Below, in pieces: positions 14,409 to 23,211 of a stretch of DNA of 39,699 bases. This DNA is from Lactobacillaceae bacterium (GTDB lineage: Bacteria > Bacillota > Bacilli > Lactobacillales > Lactobacillaceae). Both the position numbers and the translations under genes were made by a program. A model generated the notes under the pieces. The model saw nothing but the letters and a program-made list of their open reading frames with translations. It made no database searches and was not told the origin of the DNA. The first letter of the stretch is position 1, and each line of letters starts with the position of its first letter. The DNA lies in assembly GCA_031289015.1 (NCBI GenBank), contig JAITQG010000026.1:1-39699 (forward strand), given 5' to 3'.

Positions 14409-16502
14409 ATGAAGCAGCTTTGGCATCGATATTGGTATTTTGAAGCAACTAGAGTTCGACCAATTTTACAACGCCTACAAATATGGCGGTGGCTTGCGGT
14501 TGGGATTTTAGCGTTTTTAGCTGTGGTCAGTATTTTATGTACCTTTGAAGCTAAGACGACCGATGTTGGTAATTTAAAGGCCCGCTTGCGCACTACGACG
14601 GCTATTTATGATAGCAGTAACCAAAAGGCTGGCGCGATTGCGGGGCAAAAAGGCACCTATGTCGCATTTAGTAAAATCTCACCTAATTTAGTGAATGCGG
14701 TTTTAGCGACTGAAGATCGCAATTTTTATCATGAGTATGGTTTCTCAATTACGGGGACAGCGCGCGGTATCATCACCACGCTGTATCATCGGCTGATTGG
14801 GAGCAGTTTGACTTCTGGCGGTTCGACCATTACCCAACAACTAGTTAAGAACGCTTTCTTGTCACAAGAGCAGACAGCGACCCGTAAAGTCCGGGAAATC
14901 TTTTTATCTGTGCAAGTTGAAAAAGACTATACCAAGCACGATATTTTAGCGATGTATTTGAATAACGCGTACTTTGGCAACGGGGCGTGGGGCATTCAAG
15001 ACGCCTCACAAAAATATTTTGGGGTGAACGCGGCTGATTTGACCATTGAACAAGGGGCGATGTTAGCCGGGATGTTGCAGTCACCGAATGGCTATGATCC
15101 GCTTGCGCATCCTCAGGCGGCCAAAACTCGGCGTGATCAGGTGCTCTACAACATGGTTAATGCCAAAATGTTATCGGATACCGATGCCAATAATATGGTG
15201 AAAACGGCTGTTGGGGCAACAGAACACGACGTTGATAATTCGTCGTATAATTATCCGTCATTCTTTGATTCAGTGATTGATGAAGCGATTAACAAGTATA
15301 AGTTAAAAGAATCTGACATCATGAATAATGGTTATAAGATTTATACGACGCTCAATCAAAAGGACCAAGGGAACCTGCAAGCTGATTACGATGATCCGAG
15401 TCTAAATCCCATTGGGCCTGATTCACAAGCCGCCACCATCGTCTTGGATGCCAATACGGGTGGTGTCCGAGCGGTTGTTGGCGGGCGTGGCGAACACGTC
15501 TTTAGAGGCTATAATCGGGCGACTCAGATGCGCCGGCAGCCAGGCTCAATCATCAAGCCGATTGTCGATTATGGACCAGCGTTATCGCGCGGTTTCTCAT
15601 ATGATTCAAAACTGCCCAATAAAGATATGTCGTTTGGGGCCGATGGGTATTCACCAAAAAATTATGCTGATTATACCAGTGCGGACGTGCCGATGTATGT
15701 CGCCTTGGAAAAATCATATAATATTCCAGCCGTTTGGTTGCTTGATCAAATGGGCGTCAGTGTCGGTTACAATGCCGGGATTAAAGCTGGGTTACCGTTG
15801 ACGAGTGATGATAAGAATTTGGCCATGGCAATCGGTGGGTTGAAAACCGGGGTTTCACCTCTCCAGATGGCCCAAGCCTACACGAGCTTTGCCAATAATG
15901 GCGTGATGTCTGATGCGCATTTCATTACTCAAATTGTCGATGCCAATGGTAAAACCATCGTGCAAGCCAAGCCGAGTCAAAAACGCTTGTGGTCAAAAAA
16001 AGTCGCCAATGAAATGACGAAAATGATGTTAGGCGTTTATACGTATGGAACTGGGGTGGCTGCCGATCCGTATGGTTATACAGTGGCTGGTAAGACCGGG
16101 ACAACTGAAGCGAGTGGGGATGAAGCATCATATAATGCGGCGACGGATTCATGGGCGGTTGCCTATACGCCTGATATCGTTTCAGTCACGTGGACCGGGT
16201 ATGATAAATCTGATGCCGATCACACGATTCCAGTGGCGCTGGGCTCAACTGCCGGGCCGTTGGTCAAAACTTCATTAGAACAAATTATTCCAAATACGGC
16301 TGAAACTTCCTTTAACGTCAAAAGTGTCGAACAAATTAAGGCGGCTGCTGATAGTGGCGCATCGGCTGGTAGTGATGGCGTTACCCAAAATGCCAGTGAT
16401 ATTGCCAACCAAATCAAAAAGGGTGCGAGCCAAGCCGAAGATGTCATTAAAAAGGGTGCTTCAAAAGTTTGGAGTGGTTTAAAGGATATTTTAGGAAACT
16501 AA
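14409..16502 (+). CDS. class A penicillin-binding protein (PBP1A/2A family)
   Basis: 697 residues. A short cytoplasmic N-terminus, one membrane anchor (about 28-47), a GT51 glycosyltransferase domain (Glu102 in ATEDRNF, then GGSTITQQLVKN) and a transpeptidase domain with SIIK (Ser380, Lys383), SYN (436-438) and KTGT (562-565). All catalytic motifs are intact. The C-terminal tail is rich in Ala, Ser, Lys and Asp and low in complexity. It polymerises and crosslinks peptidoglycan outside the membrane. It starts 3 nt after argR with only a weak ribosome site (GGATGG), so translation probably depends on coupling to argR, which is an unusual pairing. Confidence 0.93.
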   Translation: MKQLWHRYWYFEATRVRPILQRLQIWRWLAVGILAFLAVVSILCTFEAKTTDVGNLKARLRTTTAIYDSSNQKAGAIAGQKGTYVAFSKISPNLVNAVLATEDRNFYHEYGFSITGTARGIITTLYHRLIGSSLTSGGSTITQQLVKNAFLSQEQTATRKVREIFLSVQVEKDYTKHDILAMYLNNAYFGNGAWGIQDASQKYFGVNAADLTIEQGAMLAGMLQSPNGYDPLAHPQAAKTRRDQVLYNMVNAKMLSDTDANNMVKTAVGATEHDVDNSSYNYPSFFDSVIDEAINKYKLKESDIMNNGYKIYTTLNQKDQGNLQADYDDPSLNPIGPDSQAATIVLDANTGGVRAVVGGRGEHVFRGYNRATQMRRQPGSIIKPIVDYGPALSRGFSYDSKLPNKDMSFGADGYSPKNYADYTSADVPMYVALEKSYNIPAVWLLDQMGVSVGYNAGIKAGLPLTSDDKNLAMAIGGLKTGVSPLQMAQAYTSFANNGVMSDAHFITQIVDANGKTIVQAKPSQKRLWSKKVANEMTKMMLGVYTYGTGVAADPYGYTVAGKTGTTEASGDEASYNAATDSWAVAYTPDIVSVTWTGYDKSDADHTIPVALGSTAGPLVKTSLEQIIPNTAETSFNVKSVEQIKAAADSGASAGSDGVTQNASDIANQIKKGASQAEDVIKKGASKVWSGLKDILGN

Positions 16503-16514
16503 TGTTACGCTAGT

Positions 16515-16520
16515 TATAAT
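16515..16520 (+). promoter_or_regulatory. -10 element for the YlbF-family gene
   Basis: TATAAT 20 nt before the ATG, immediately after the penicillin-binding protein stop codon. The -35 candidate (TTAGGA, 18-nt spacer) is weak. Confidence 0.5.
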
Positions 16521-16539
16521 AAGCAAAAGGAGAATTACA

Positions 16540-16878
16540 ATGGTTAATATTTATGATAACGTCAATGGGGTGGCCGCAGATTTGCGCGAAACTGAACAGT
16601 TTAAAAACTTGCAAGCGGCTGTGACGCAAATGCATGCTGATGCAGCTGCTGAGGACGTGTTTAAGCAATTCCAAGCTGCGCAATTAGAAATTAATTCAGC
16701 CATGCAATCTGGACAAGAACCAGCCAAGGAAAGTGTTGAAGCTTGGCAAGCCATCGCCAAGGAAATGGAACAATTTGACGTTTTGAAGACGATGATGGAT
16801 GCTGAACAAGCAATGAATGCGTTGTTACAAGAAATCAACCAAATTATCACCAAGCCATTAGCTGAATTGTATAGCTAA
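16540..16878 (+). CDS. YlbF/YheA family protein
   Basis: 112 residues, almost all helical, rich in Ala, Gln and Glu. It matches the small YlbF/YmcA/YheA family (DUF964) in length and pattern: an N-terminal NVNGVAADLRETEQF helix, then an amphipathic core with a VFKQFQAAQLEIN segment. In Bacillus, YlbF and YmcA form a complex with YaaT that modulates RNase Y; YheA is a less known paralogue. No cysteine is present, so the Fe-S ligands reported for the YlbF complex are absent, and this copy is closer to YheA. The ribosome site is AAAGGAG. It has its own promoter and terminator. Confidence 0.82.
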   Translation: MVNIYDNVNGVAADLRETEQFKNLQAAVTQMHADAAAEDVFKQFQAAQLEINSAMQSGQEPAKESVEAWQAIAKEMEQFDVLKTMMDAEQAMNALLQEINQIITKPLAELYS

Positions 16879-16907
16879 GCTTGAGGTTAATAAGAAAAAC
16901 TAAAATA

Positions 16908-16939
16908 AAGGTGTTAGGTATATCCTAATGCCTTTTTTT
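16908..16939 (+). terminator. intrinsic terminator after the YlbF-family gene
   Basis: AAGGTGTTAGG pairs with TCCTAATGCCTT (two wobbles, 11 bp), then seven T. Confidence 0.88.
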
Positions 16940-16982
16940 GCGGTTTAATTAACTGCAAAGACTAAAAAAGGCGGGGGTAAAT

Positions 16983-18188
16983 ATGCGATTCATTCATGCA
17001 GGCGATCTTCATTTAGGTAACACCTTCAAAGGGTTAGGCACAGTCCCAGCGTGGCTACAAAATAAATTACAAACAGCCACTGAAACGGCCTTTTCGCGCT
17101 TGATCGATGACGCCATTGAATCTGAAGTTGATTTTGTGGTGTTCCCCGGCGATATTTATGACACTAATCTATTAAATCCGCGGATTACGTGGCTTTTTAG
17201 CACGCAAATGGAACGGTTAAACCAAGCTCAGATTCCAGTATATTTGAGCTTTGGGAATCATGATTTTAGGGCTGATTTAGCGGCCGTACGCCAACAACTG
17301 CCGGCTAATGTGACGGTGTTTGACACGCAGGTGACGACCGTTAATTTGATTACGGCACAGCAAGAAAAAGTTGCAATTTCTGGCTTTAGCTATGGCCAGC
17401 GCCACCTTAACTTAAGTCAAGTGGCGGCTTTTCCAACGCGCCAAGGTGAAGATTTTCATATTGGGTTGTATCATGGTGCGCTTGGTGTCGATCAAGCCGG
17501 TGATTATGCGCCTTTTAGTCTAACGGGGCTTCAAGATTTGCATTATGATTATTGGGCACTCGGGCATATTCACGTGCGCCAAACGCTGCAAGCCCAACCA
17601 TTTATTGGCTACTCTGGCAATTTACAAGGGCTCAACCCCAAAGAGCAGGGTGAAAAAGGGTATTACTTGGTGACTGCGAATGCAAAAAAACAATTGGTGC
17701 CTGAATTTACGCCCGTTGCGCCAATTGTTTGGACGACTAGCCGACTGACCATTCCAACTGGACTGTCAGTGCTCAAAACTACGCAATATATCCGTGAACA
17801 ATTATTGGGTGGCGTTGATGAATTTCAATTATTGGAACTTGAGGTAACAACAGATGATGTCACTGTCCAACAATTGATTTTAAACGGGCAATTACAGCAA
17901 CAATTAAGTCAAAGTTCACAAACCAGCGATAATTTTTATATCTATGCGGTTGAGTTAGCACAAAACGAAAAAAATGTTGAGATGCCCATTTTACCTGCAG
18001 AGGCCTGGACAGATACGATGGCGGAGGTATTTTCAACTACGCAATTACAAAAATTAGGGCTCAATTTAATTGATGACTTTGAAGTTTTTGAATATTTTAT
18101 GCAACCAGAAACCATGGCAATTTTACAAGCTAAGGCCCAACTACAAATTCAAGTTGCCCGGCAAGGAGGGTTTGATTATGCAGATTAA
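16983..18188 (+). CDS. yhaO: SbcD/Mre11-like metallophosphoesterase YhaO
   Basis: 401 residues, starting at ATG 16983 behind a GGCGGGGG ribosome site. N-terminal nuclease motifs: GDLHLG (7-12), FPGDIYD, FGNHDFR, and later YHGAL and GHIHVRQ. The C-terminal third is a capping region typical of YhaO rather than SbcD. It is predicted to act on DNA ends together with the ATPase encoded by the next gene, which overlaps it by 11 nt. The yhaO-yhaN-yhaM order is conserved in Firmicutes. No -35/-10 pair was found in the short gap upstream. Confidence 0.9.
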   Translation: MRFIHAGDLHLGNTFKGLGTVPAWLQNKLQTATETAFSRLIDDAIESEVDFVVFPGDIYDTNLLNPRITWLFSTQMERLNQAQIPVYLSFGNHDFRADLAAVRQQLPANVTVFDTQVTTVNLITAQQEKVAISGFSYGQRHLNLSQVAAFPTRQGEDFHIGLYHGALGVDQAGDYAPFSLTGLQDLHYDYWALGHIHVRQTLQAQPFIGYSGNLQGLNPKEQGEKGYYLVTANAKKQLVPEFTPVAPIVWTTSRLTIPTGLSVLKTTQYIREQLLGGVDEFQLLELEVTTDDVTVQQLILNGQLQQQLSQSSQTSDNFYIYAVELAQNEKNVEMPILPAEAWTDTMAEVFSTTQLQKLGLNLIDDFEVFEYFMQPETMAILQAKAQLQIQVARQGGFDYAD

Positions 18189-20499
18189 ACAGGCAAAAAT
18201 CGTCGGGTTTGGGCAATGGACCAATCAGACCTTTGATTTTGATGCAGGACTTCAGCTAATTTTTGGGATGAATGAGGCTGGTAAAACGACGCTTCACCAA
18301 TTTATTAACGGGGTTTTATTTGGGTTTCCACAAGCTAAAGGCCGGCATGTTAACACGTATGAACCTCAAAACCAAGGGGCATATGGTGGGAGTTTGATTT
18401 TTGAGGTTGAACAAAAACTGTATGAATTAACCCGGATGGGGCGCACGCAATCAACGCTGAAGCTAGTTGCTATTGAAGAAGAAATTGAGTTTGGCGATCC
18501 CCAAGCGCAGTTGCAGACTTTACTAGGCCCACTGACCAAAGAGAGCTTTGAGGCGGTGTTTAGCTTTAATCAAGAAGCTTTGCTGGCCATCTTTGCGTTA
18601 AAACCTGCCCAACTCAATGAACATTTACGCCAAATTGTTGTGCCAGGTTCACCGGCTTGGCTAGATTTTAGTGAACAACTCGATAAACAGGCGACTGACC
18701 AATTTGGAACGACCAAAACGGCCAAGCGCGCTTTGAATAATGAATTAAAAACATTGAGTGAGGCTAAGCAAAGTCTGCAAAATGCCGTTGAAAATGAGCC
18801 ACAGTTAGTAGAATTGGATCAACAAATTGCTACAACCAAAGCGCAAATTCAAGCTTTGTTGGCTGCCCAAGCAGATCAGCAACACACGGCCTTACAAACG
18901 GCCAAGCAGGCCCAACTTGCCCCGGTGATTGAGCGGCGGGACACCATCAAGGCCCAACTCGCACAGCGGTCAGCTAGCTTGGAGCTTGGCACCACAAACC
19001 AACTGGATGCGTTAATTAGTCAAATAAAAGTGTTAAACCAGGCTGGCCAAGCAGATTTGATTGATGGTAGCCAATTAGATCAAGCAGAACACCAGTTAAG
19101 TGAATTAGTGGCTAGTGTCCAACAACAAACGGATTTGCAACGCCAAGAAATTGCCTTAAAGCAACAACAAGCGGTGTTATTGCAAAAATATAATTTGGTT
19201 GAACCACCGCACCCTATCAATGACGTGGCTGCTGCGGCTTTGCAAAAAGCAAGCCCAACGCGGCGTGGCAAACCAGACTATACAACCAATAAACGTAATT
19301 TGTTGCTTGTGGGGATTTTGATTGCCTTTACCGCGATGTTTATTGCCGTCATGATGGCCCAATTTATTGTGGGTGGGGTGATGGCTGCACTATTGGTCTT
19401 TAGTATCGTTTTGTTATGGCATACGCAACAAAAGCCCGCTGCCACGCCACCCATTAATCCAATTATTGTGCCGGGGTATGAAAAATTCAGCCCCCAAGAA
19501 ATTCTGTTGATGCAACCGGATATGCGCCAATTAGACCAGACGACTATCAATCATCAAGTGCTCACCCAACGAATTGCAGCATTGACCCCACAAATCATAC
19601 AGTTAAGATCAGCTCTGAGTTGGCTTGATATGCAAGAAGATGAGAGTTATTTGCGGCAACAACTCGCTAATTTACGCGCTAAAATGGCGCAAACTACGCA
19701 GGTGCAACAACAATTGCAAAGCTTGACCGATGATTTGAATCAAACCTTGCTTCGTAATGGCCTAACGAGCATCAGCGCCTATGAAGCACGGAAGCAGGCC
19801 GATGAAGAAACCAGGCGCTTACAAAACGAATTAACGATGTTAGAGGCCCAAGTTACTGAATTTGTTGAGCCAGTTAAAAATCCTGCAATGCCAGTCACCG
19901 TGACCACGCAAACCTTGCCAGAAGCCCAACAGCACTTAGCGGACTTAACGCAACAACGTCAACGCTTGATTAGTGATGTTAAAATTTCAACCACGCAACA
20001 AAGTTTGGCCAATCAAACCGCTAAGCTTGAGGCAGAGTTAACTGATTATTTCGTCAACCGGTTAACGGCTACTTGGATCAATGCCACCTTGAATACAGCG
20101 ATTGGGTCACGTGCGCCATTGATGTTGGCACAGGCAGGCGAAATTTTAGCCAAACTCACTCAAGGTAAATATACAAAATTAGCCTATAATAAAACTATGC
20201 TCGAAGTTAGCAATTTTGCCGGTGATACCTGGCAAGTGATTCAATTATCTAAAGGCACGGCGGAACAAGTCTATGTGGCATTGCGGTTAGCCTTTGCCCA
20301 AGTGGTTAGGACCCAAATGCCCATGCCATTATTAATTGATGATGCCTTTGTTGACTTTGATACCCAGCGCCGGACAGCCATGCTATATGTACTAAACGAG
20401 CTGGCGACGGCGGGTACGCAAATTTTGTATTTTACTGCGCATCATATGCCAAATGAACAAAATATTTTGGATTTGGATGCATTGAAAGAGGAATTATAA
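18178..20499 (+). CDS. yhaN: SbcC/Rad50-like ATPase YhaN
   Basis: 773 residues from ATG 18178, with AAGGAGGG 7 nt upstream; an earlier in-frame ATG lies deep in yhaO and has no ribosome site. Walker A GMNEAGKTT is at 31-39, and the Walker B Asp pair at 721-722 lies in LLIDDAFVDFD. Between them are long Gln/Ala/Leu-rich coiled coils (about 195-330 and 450-650). Two hydrophobic segments at about 373-415 can span the membrane, a trait of YhaN proteins that would tie the complex to the membrane. It is shorter than the Bacillus homologue because the coiled coils are shorter. It is flanked and overlapped by yhaO (11 nt) and yhaM (1 nt). Confidence 0.88.
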   Translation: MQIKQAKIVGFGQWTNQTFDFDAGLQLIFGMNEAGKTTLHQFINGVLFGFPQAKGRHVNTYEPQNQGAYGGSLIFEVEQKLYELTRMGRTQSTLKLVAIEEEIEFGDPQAQLQTLLGPLTKESFEAVFSFNQEALLAIFALKPAQLNEHLRQIVVPGSPAWLDFSEQLDKQATDQFGTTKTAKRALNNELKTLSEAKQSLQNAVENEPQLVELDQQIATTKAQIQALLAAQADQQHTALQTAKQAQLAPVIERRDTIKAQLAQRSASLELGTTNQLDALISQIKVLNQAGQADLIDGSQLDQAEHQLSELVASVQQQTDLQRQEIALKQQQAVLLQKYNLVEPPHPINDVAAAALQKASPTRRGKPDYTTNKRNLLLVGILIAFTAMFIAVMMAQFIVGGVMAALLVFSIVLLWHTQQKPAATPPINPIIVPGYEKFSPQEILLMQPDMRQLDQTTINHQVLTQRIAALTPQIIQLRSALSWLDMQEDESYLRQQLANLRAKMAQTTQVQQQLQSLTDDLNQTLLRNGLTSISAYEARKQADEETRRLQNELTMLEAQVTEFVEPVKNPAMPVTVTTQTLPEAQQHLADLTQQRQRLISDVKISTTQQSLANQTAKLEAELTDYFVNRLTATWINATLNTAIGSRAPLMLAQAGEILAKLTQGKYTKLAYNKTMLEVSNFAGDTWQVIQLSKGTAEQVYVALRLAFAQVVRTQMPMPLLIDDAFVDFDTQRRTAMLYVLNELATAGTQILYFTAHHMPNEQNILDLDALKEEL

Positions 20500-21452
20500 T
20501 GAGTGAACAAAAATTATTACGCGAATATGAAGTTGATGAACGGATTGAAGGGTTTGTCTTGTTAAAAGACATCGAAGCCCGCGTGACCAATCAAGGCAAG
20601 CCCTACCTAACTGTGACGGTAGCGGATCGCTCAATGGAAATCAAGGGCAATAAATGGGATGCGACACAGGCGGAAATCGAGGCCTTAAAAGCTGGTGATG
20701 TGGTGGCATTAACCGCGATTCGCCAGGTTTATCAAGACAAGCCGCAACTTAAAATTTTAGCGATTCGGCCTACGCAATTAGGTGAGCCAAATGATCCAGC
20801 TGATTACATGGTTGCCGCGCCAATGAAGACGAAGGATATGGAAGAAGAAGTTAACGCTTTGCTCTTTCAAATCGTGAATCCGACCTGGAGTCGCGTGGTG
20901 CGCTTTTTGTTGAACAAATACCATGATGAATTTTATAAATTTCCAGCCGCAAAAAGCAATCACCATGCCTTTGCGGGTGGGTTAGCTTTCCATTCGCTCT
21001 CGATTGCGCGGTTGGCTCAAAGTGTCGCCAAACAATATCCACAACTTGATCCGAGTCTGTTATTAGCCGGGGCCATTTTACATGATTTGGGTAAAGTGCT
21101 GGAACTGAGCGGACCGATTGCGACGCGCTACACCGTGCCCGGTAATTTGATTGGCCACATCGTCTTAGTGGATGAACAAATCGTTTTGGCCGCCAATGAA
21201 TTAAAGCTTGATTTATTTAGTGAAGATATGGTGATTTTGCGGCACGTTGTGTTGGCACACCACGGTCAATTGGATTATGGTTCACCAGTGTTGCCGTTGA
21301 TGATTGAAGCTAACGTCTTACATCAATTAGATGAAATTGATGCCAATATTCAAAGCTTTACATCGGCCCTAAACGAGACGGAACCGGGTACCTTTTCTAA
21401 TAAACAGTGGGCCTTAGACAATCGTAGTGTCTATAAGCCAAGTGAAAAATAA
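20499..21452 (+). CDS. yhaM: 3'-5' exoribonuclease YhaM
   Basis: 317 residues, starting at ATG 20499, which shares one base with the yhaN stop (TAATG). The N-terminal OB-fold (residues about 15-95) is followed by an HD domain: HHAFAGGLAFHSLSIARLA then LHDLGK with His195-Asp196. YhaM trims RNA 3' ends in the cytoplasm and also acts on single-stranded DNA in Firmicutes. The HD metal ligands look complete. A terminator lies 8 nt after the stop. Confidence 0.92.
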   Translation: MSEQKLLREYEVDERIEGFVLLKDIEARVTNQGKPYLTVTVADRSMEIKGNKWDATQAEIEALKAGDVVALTAIRQVYQDKPQLKILAIRPTQLGEPNDPADYMVAAPMKTKDMEEEVNALLFQIVNPTWSRVVRFLLNKYHDEFYKFPAAKSNHHAFAGGLAFHSLSIARLAQSVAKQYPQLDPSLLLAGAILHDLGKVLELSGPIATRYTVPGNLIGHIVLVDEQIVLAANELKLDLFSEDMVILRHVVLAHHGQLDYGSPVLPLMIEANVLHQLDEIDANIQSFTSALNETEPGTFSNKQWALDNRSVYKPSEK

Positions 21453-21459
21453 GGGTGTT

Positions 21460-21486
21460 AAAAGGCTGACTTGTGCGGCCTTTTTT
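21460..21486 (+). terminator. intrinsic terminator after yhaM
   Basis: AAAAGGCTG pairs with CGGCCTTTT (one wobble), loop ACTTGTG, followed by a T run. Confidence 0.82.
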
Positions 21487-21517
21487 GGCAAACAAAATGC
21501 GTTGTGAACCTAATTGT

Positions 21518-21545
21518 TTGACTAGAAAATAGTAAGTGGTAAAGT
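21518..21545 (+). promoter_or_regulatory. promoter of the purine permease leader
   Basis: TTGACT (21518-21523), a 16-nt spacer and TAAAGT (21540-21545) with TGG directly before it (extended -10). The predicted transcript starts near 21552 and has about 170 untranslated bases. Confidence 0.6.
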
Positions 21546-21551
21546 ATTATC

Positions 21552-21721
21552 AAGCTAATATTAAATTCATAGGGTCGTTAACGTGTTTTGCCACAGACTC
21601 CAAGAGGTTATTTTAATTGAGATAACGCTCTTTGACGACGCCTTTACAATTTTGTAGAGTGCGTCGTTTTGTATTTTGGGCACACAATAATGACTCCAGC
21701 AGACCAAAAGGAGTTGGTAAA
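21552..21721 (+). promoter_or_regulatory. attenuator-type leader (candidate riboswitch) of the purine permease
   Basis: Three hairpins in a row: GGGTC/GACTC (21572-21576/21596-21600) with inner GTG/CAC; AAGAG-GTTAT/ATAAC-G-CTCTT (21602-21632); then a strong terminator (21635-21670). GTCGTTAA (21574-21581) can instead pair with TTGACGAC (21632-21639). That 8-bp helix would break both the first hairpin and the terminator base. This is the logic of a riboswitch or protein-controlled attenuator. It does not contain the conserved joining segments of the classical purine aptamer (for example TTTCTACC and GACTA), so the sensor class is unknown. Confidence 0.6.
21635..21670 (+). terminator. leader terminator (attenuator) before the purine permease
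   Basis: ACGACGC-CTTTACAA pairs with TTGTAGAG-T-GCGTCGT: 15 pairs with one bulged T, then TTTTGTATTTT. It lies 52 nt upstream of the start codon, between promoter and gene, so it must be conditional. Confidence 0.8.
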
Positions 21722-23170
21722 ATGTTAGAACGTTTTTTCAAGCTATCTGAGAACGGCACAACGGTTCGTACGGAAGTAATCGCTGGGTTAACGACCTTCG
21801 TGGCCATGGCCTACATTATCTTTTTGAATCCGTCAGTTTTGGCAATGACGGGAATGCCTTCCCAAGGAGTTTTCTTGGCCACCATTTTGACGGCCGTTGT
21901 GGGAACTTTAATTACAGGGTTGTTTGCTAATTTACCATATGCCTTGGCACCTTCAATTGGGATGCAAGCCATGTTCACCTACACAATCGTCTTTGGGCTC
22001 GGCTTCACATGGAAGCAAGCCTTGGGGATGGTGTTCTTGGTTGGGTTAGTTGACGTGATTATCACCTTGACTAAGGTGCGGTCATTGATTGTTAAGGGGA
22101 TTCCTGATCAATTGAAGCATGCGATTGCCGCTGGAATTGGTTTGTTTATCGCTTACATTGGTTTAAAAAATGCTGGCTTCTTGAATTTCTTGGTGGATCC
22201 AGACAACATTTTGTCATTGAATAACCAAACCTTCCACGGCCAATCAGCGAAGATTTCAAGCTTGGTTGGAAATGGTGGGGTGACGCCTGAAATCGCCACG
22301 TTCAATACGCCAGTCGTTTTGTTGGCATTGATTGGGTTTGCTTTGTTGCTATTGTTGGTTGTCTTTAATGTCCCAGGGGCCTTCTTGATTGCCGTTGTGG
22401 TGACCACTTTGATTGGAATTCCGATGGGTGTGACGAACACACATATTGAAATTGCTAATTCATTTGCAACAACTTTCAAAGACTTTGGTAGTATCTTTGG
22501 ACAGGCGTTAGGTAAAGAAGGCCTGTGGTCGATGTTTACCACGCCAAGTCACATTGTGGTCGTGATTTTGACGGTCTTCTCAATGGGCTTGTCAGGGTTG
22601 TTTGACGCCATTGGAACCTTTATTGGAACGGGATTAACGACAGGTATCTTCTCTGAAAAGGATCAAAAAGAGTTTTACGAAGGTAAAGGCTTCAAGTCTA
22701 AGATGGATCGTGGATTAGTTGCCGATACCTTTGCAACCATGTTTGCCGGCATCTTTGGAACTTCAAACACGACTACCTTTATCGAAGCGGCCTCAGGGAT
22801 TAAGGCTGGTGGCCGGACTGGCTTGACCTCGGTGGTCGTAGCGATCGGCTTCATGCTATCAATCGTCTTTGCACCATTTGTGAATGTAATTCCATCCGCT
22901 GCGACAGCGCCAATTTTGATTATTGTTGGAATCATGATGATGAATGAATTTAAGTTGATTGATTGGAATGACTTAGAAATTGCTATTCCAGCCTTCTTCA
23001 CTTCTGCCTTTATGGCTTTCTCATATTCAATCTCATATGGAATTGCCACTGGCTTTATCTTCTTCGTTTTAATCAAAGCCTTCAAGCGTAAGTTCAATGA
23101 AATCAGTCCAGTGCTTTGGATTGTGACCATCTTCTTCTTGTTGAATTTCATTATTTTAGCGATTAATTAA
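21722..23170 (+). CDS. pbuG: NCS2 family (AzgA-type) purine permease
   Basis: 482 residues from ATG 21722, with AAAAGGAG 8 nt upstream; a longer in-frame version would start inside the leader terminator and is rejected. About 12 membrane segments. Family signatures: GLTTFVAMAYIIFLNPSVL near the start, ANLPYALAPSIGMQAMFTYT around residue 75-95, and GTSNTTTFIEAASGIKAGGRTGLTS around 350-375. The usual APGMGLNAFF motif is changed to APSIGMQAMF, including Gln for the common Asn, so specificity within adenine/guanine/hypoxanthine may differ. It imports purine bases by proton symport. Monocistronic, with its own attenuated promoter and a strong terminator. Confidence 0.88.
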   Translation: MLERFFKLSENGTTVRTEVIAGLTTFVAMAYIIFLNPSVLAMTGMPSQGVFLATILTAVVGTLITGLFANLPYALAPSIGMQAMFTYTIVFGLGFTWKQALGMVFLVGLVDVIITLTKVRSLIVKGIPDQLKHAIAAGIGLFIAYIGLKNAGFLNFLVDPDNILSLNNQTFHGQSAKISSLVGNGGVTPEIATFNTPVVLLALIGFALLLLLVVFNVPGAFLIAVVVTTLIGIPMGVTNTHIEIANSFATTFKDFGSIFGQALGKEGLWSMFTTPSHIVVVILTVFSMGLSGLFDAIGTFIGTGLTTGIFSEKDQKEFYEGKGFKSKMDRGLVADTFATMFAGIFGTSNTTTFIEAASGIKAGGRTGLTSVVVAIGFMLSIVFAPFVNVIPSAATAPILIIVGIMMMNEFKLIDWNDLEIAIPAFFTSAFMAFSYSISYGIATGFIFFVLIKAFKRKFNEISPVLWIVTIFFLLNFIILAIN

Positions 23171-23181
23171 AAATCAATATT

Positions 23182-23211
23182 AAGCCGAGACAAATTTGTC
23201 TCGGCTTTTTT
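23182..23211 (+). terminator. intrinsic terminator after the purine permease
   Basis: AAGCCGAGACAAA pairs perfectly with TTTGTCTCGGCTT (13 bp), followed by a T run. Confidence 0.92.

Noticed and set aside
18070-18177. Longer N-terminus for yhaN inside yhaO
   Set aside because: No ribosome site; ATG 18178 has AAGGAGGG and starts right at the conserved ATPase N-terminus.
21552-21634. Classical purine (guanine/adenine) riboswitch aptamer
   Set aside because: Expected because of the permease, but the conserved joining segments and loop sequences of that aptamer are absent.
21632-21721. Longer N-terminus for the purine permease
   Set aside because: It would start just upstream of and read through the leader terminator; ATG 21722 has a proper ribosome site and the usual family N-terminus.
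22675-23151. Long minus-strand open frame (158 codons) opposite the purine permease
   Set aside because: Shadow frame of a membrane protein gene; no ribosome site or recognisable domain.
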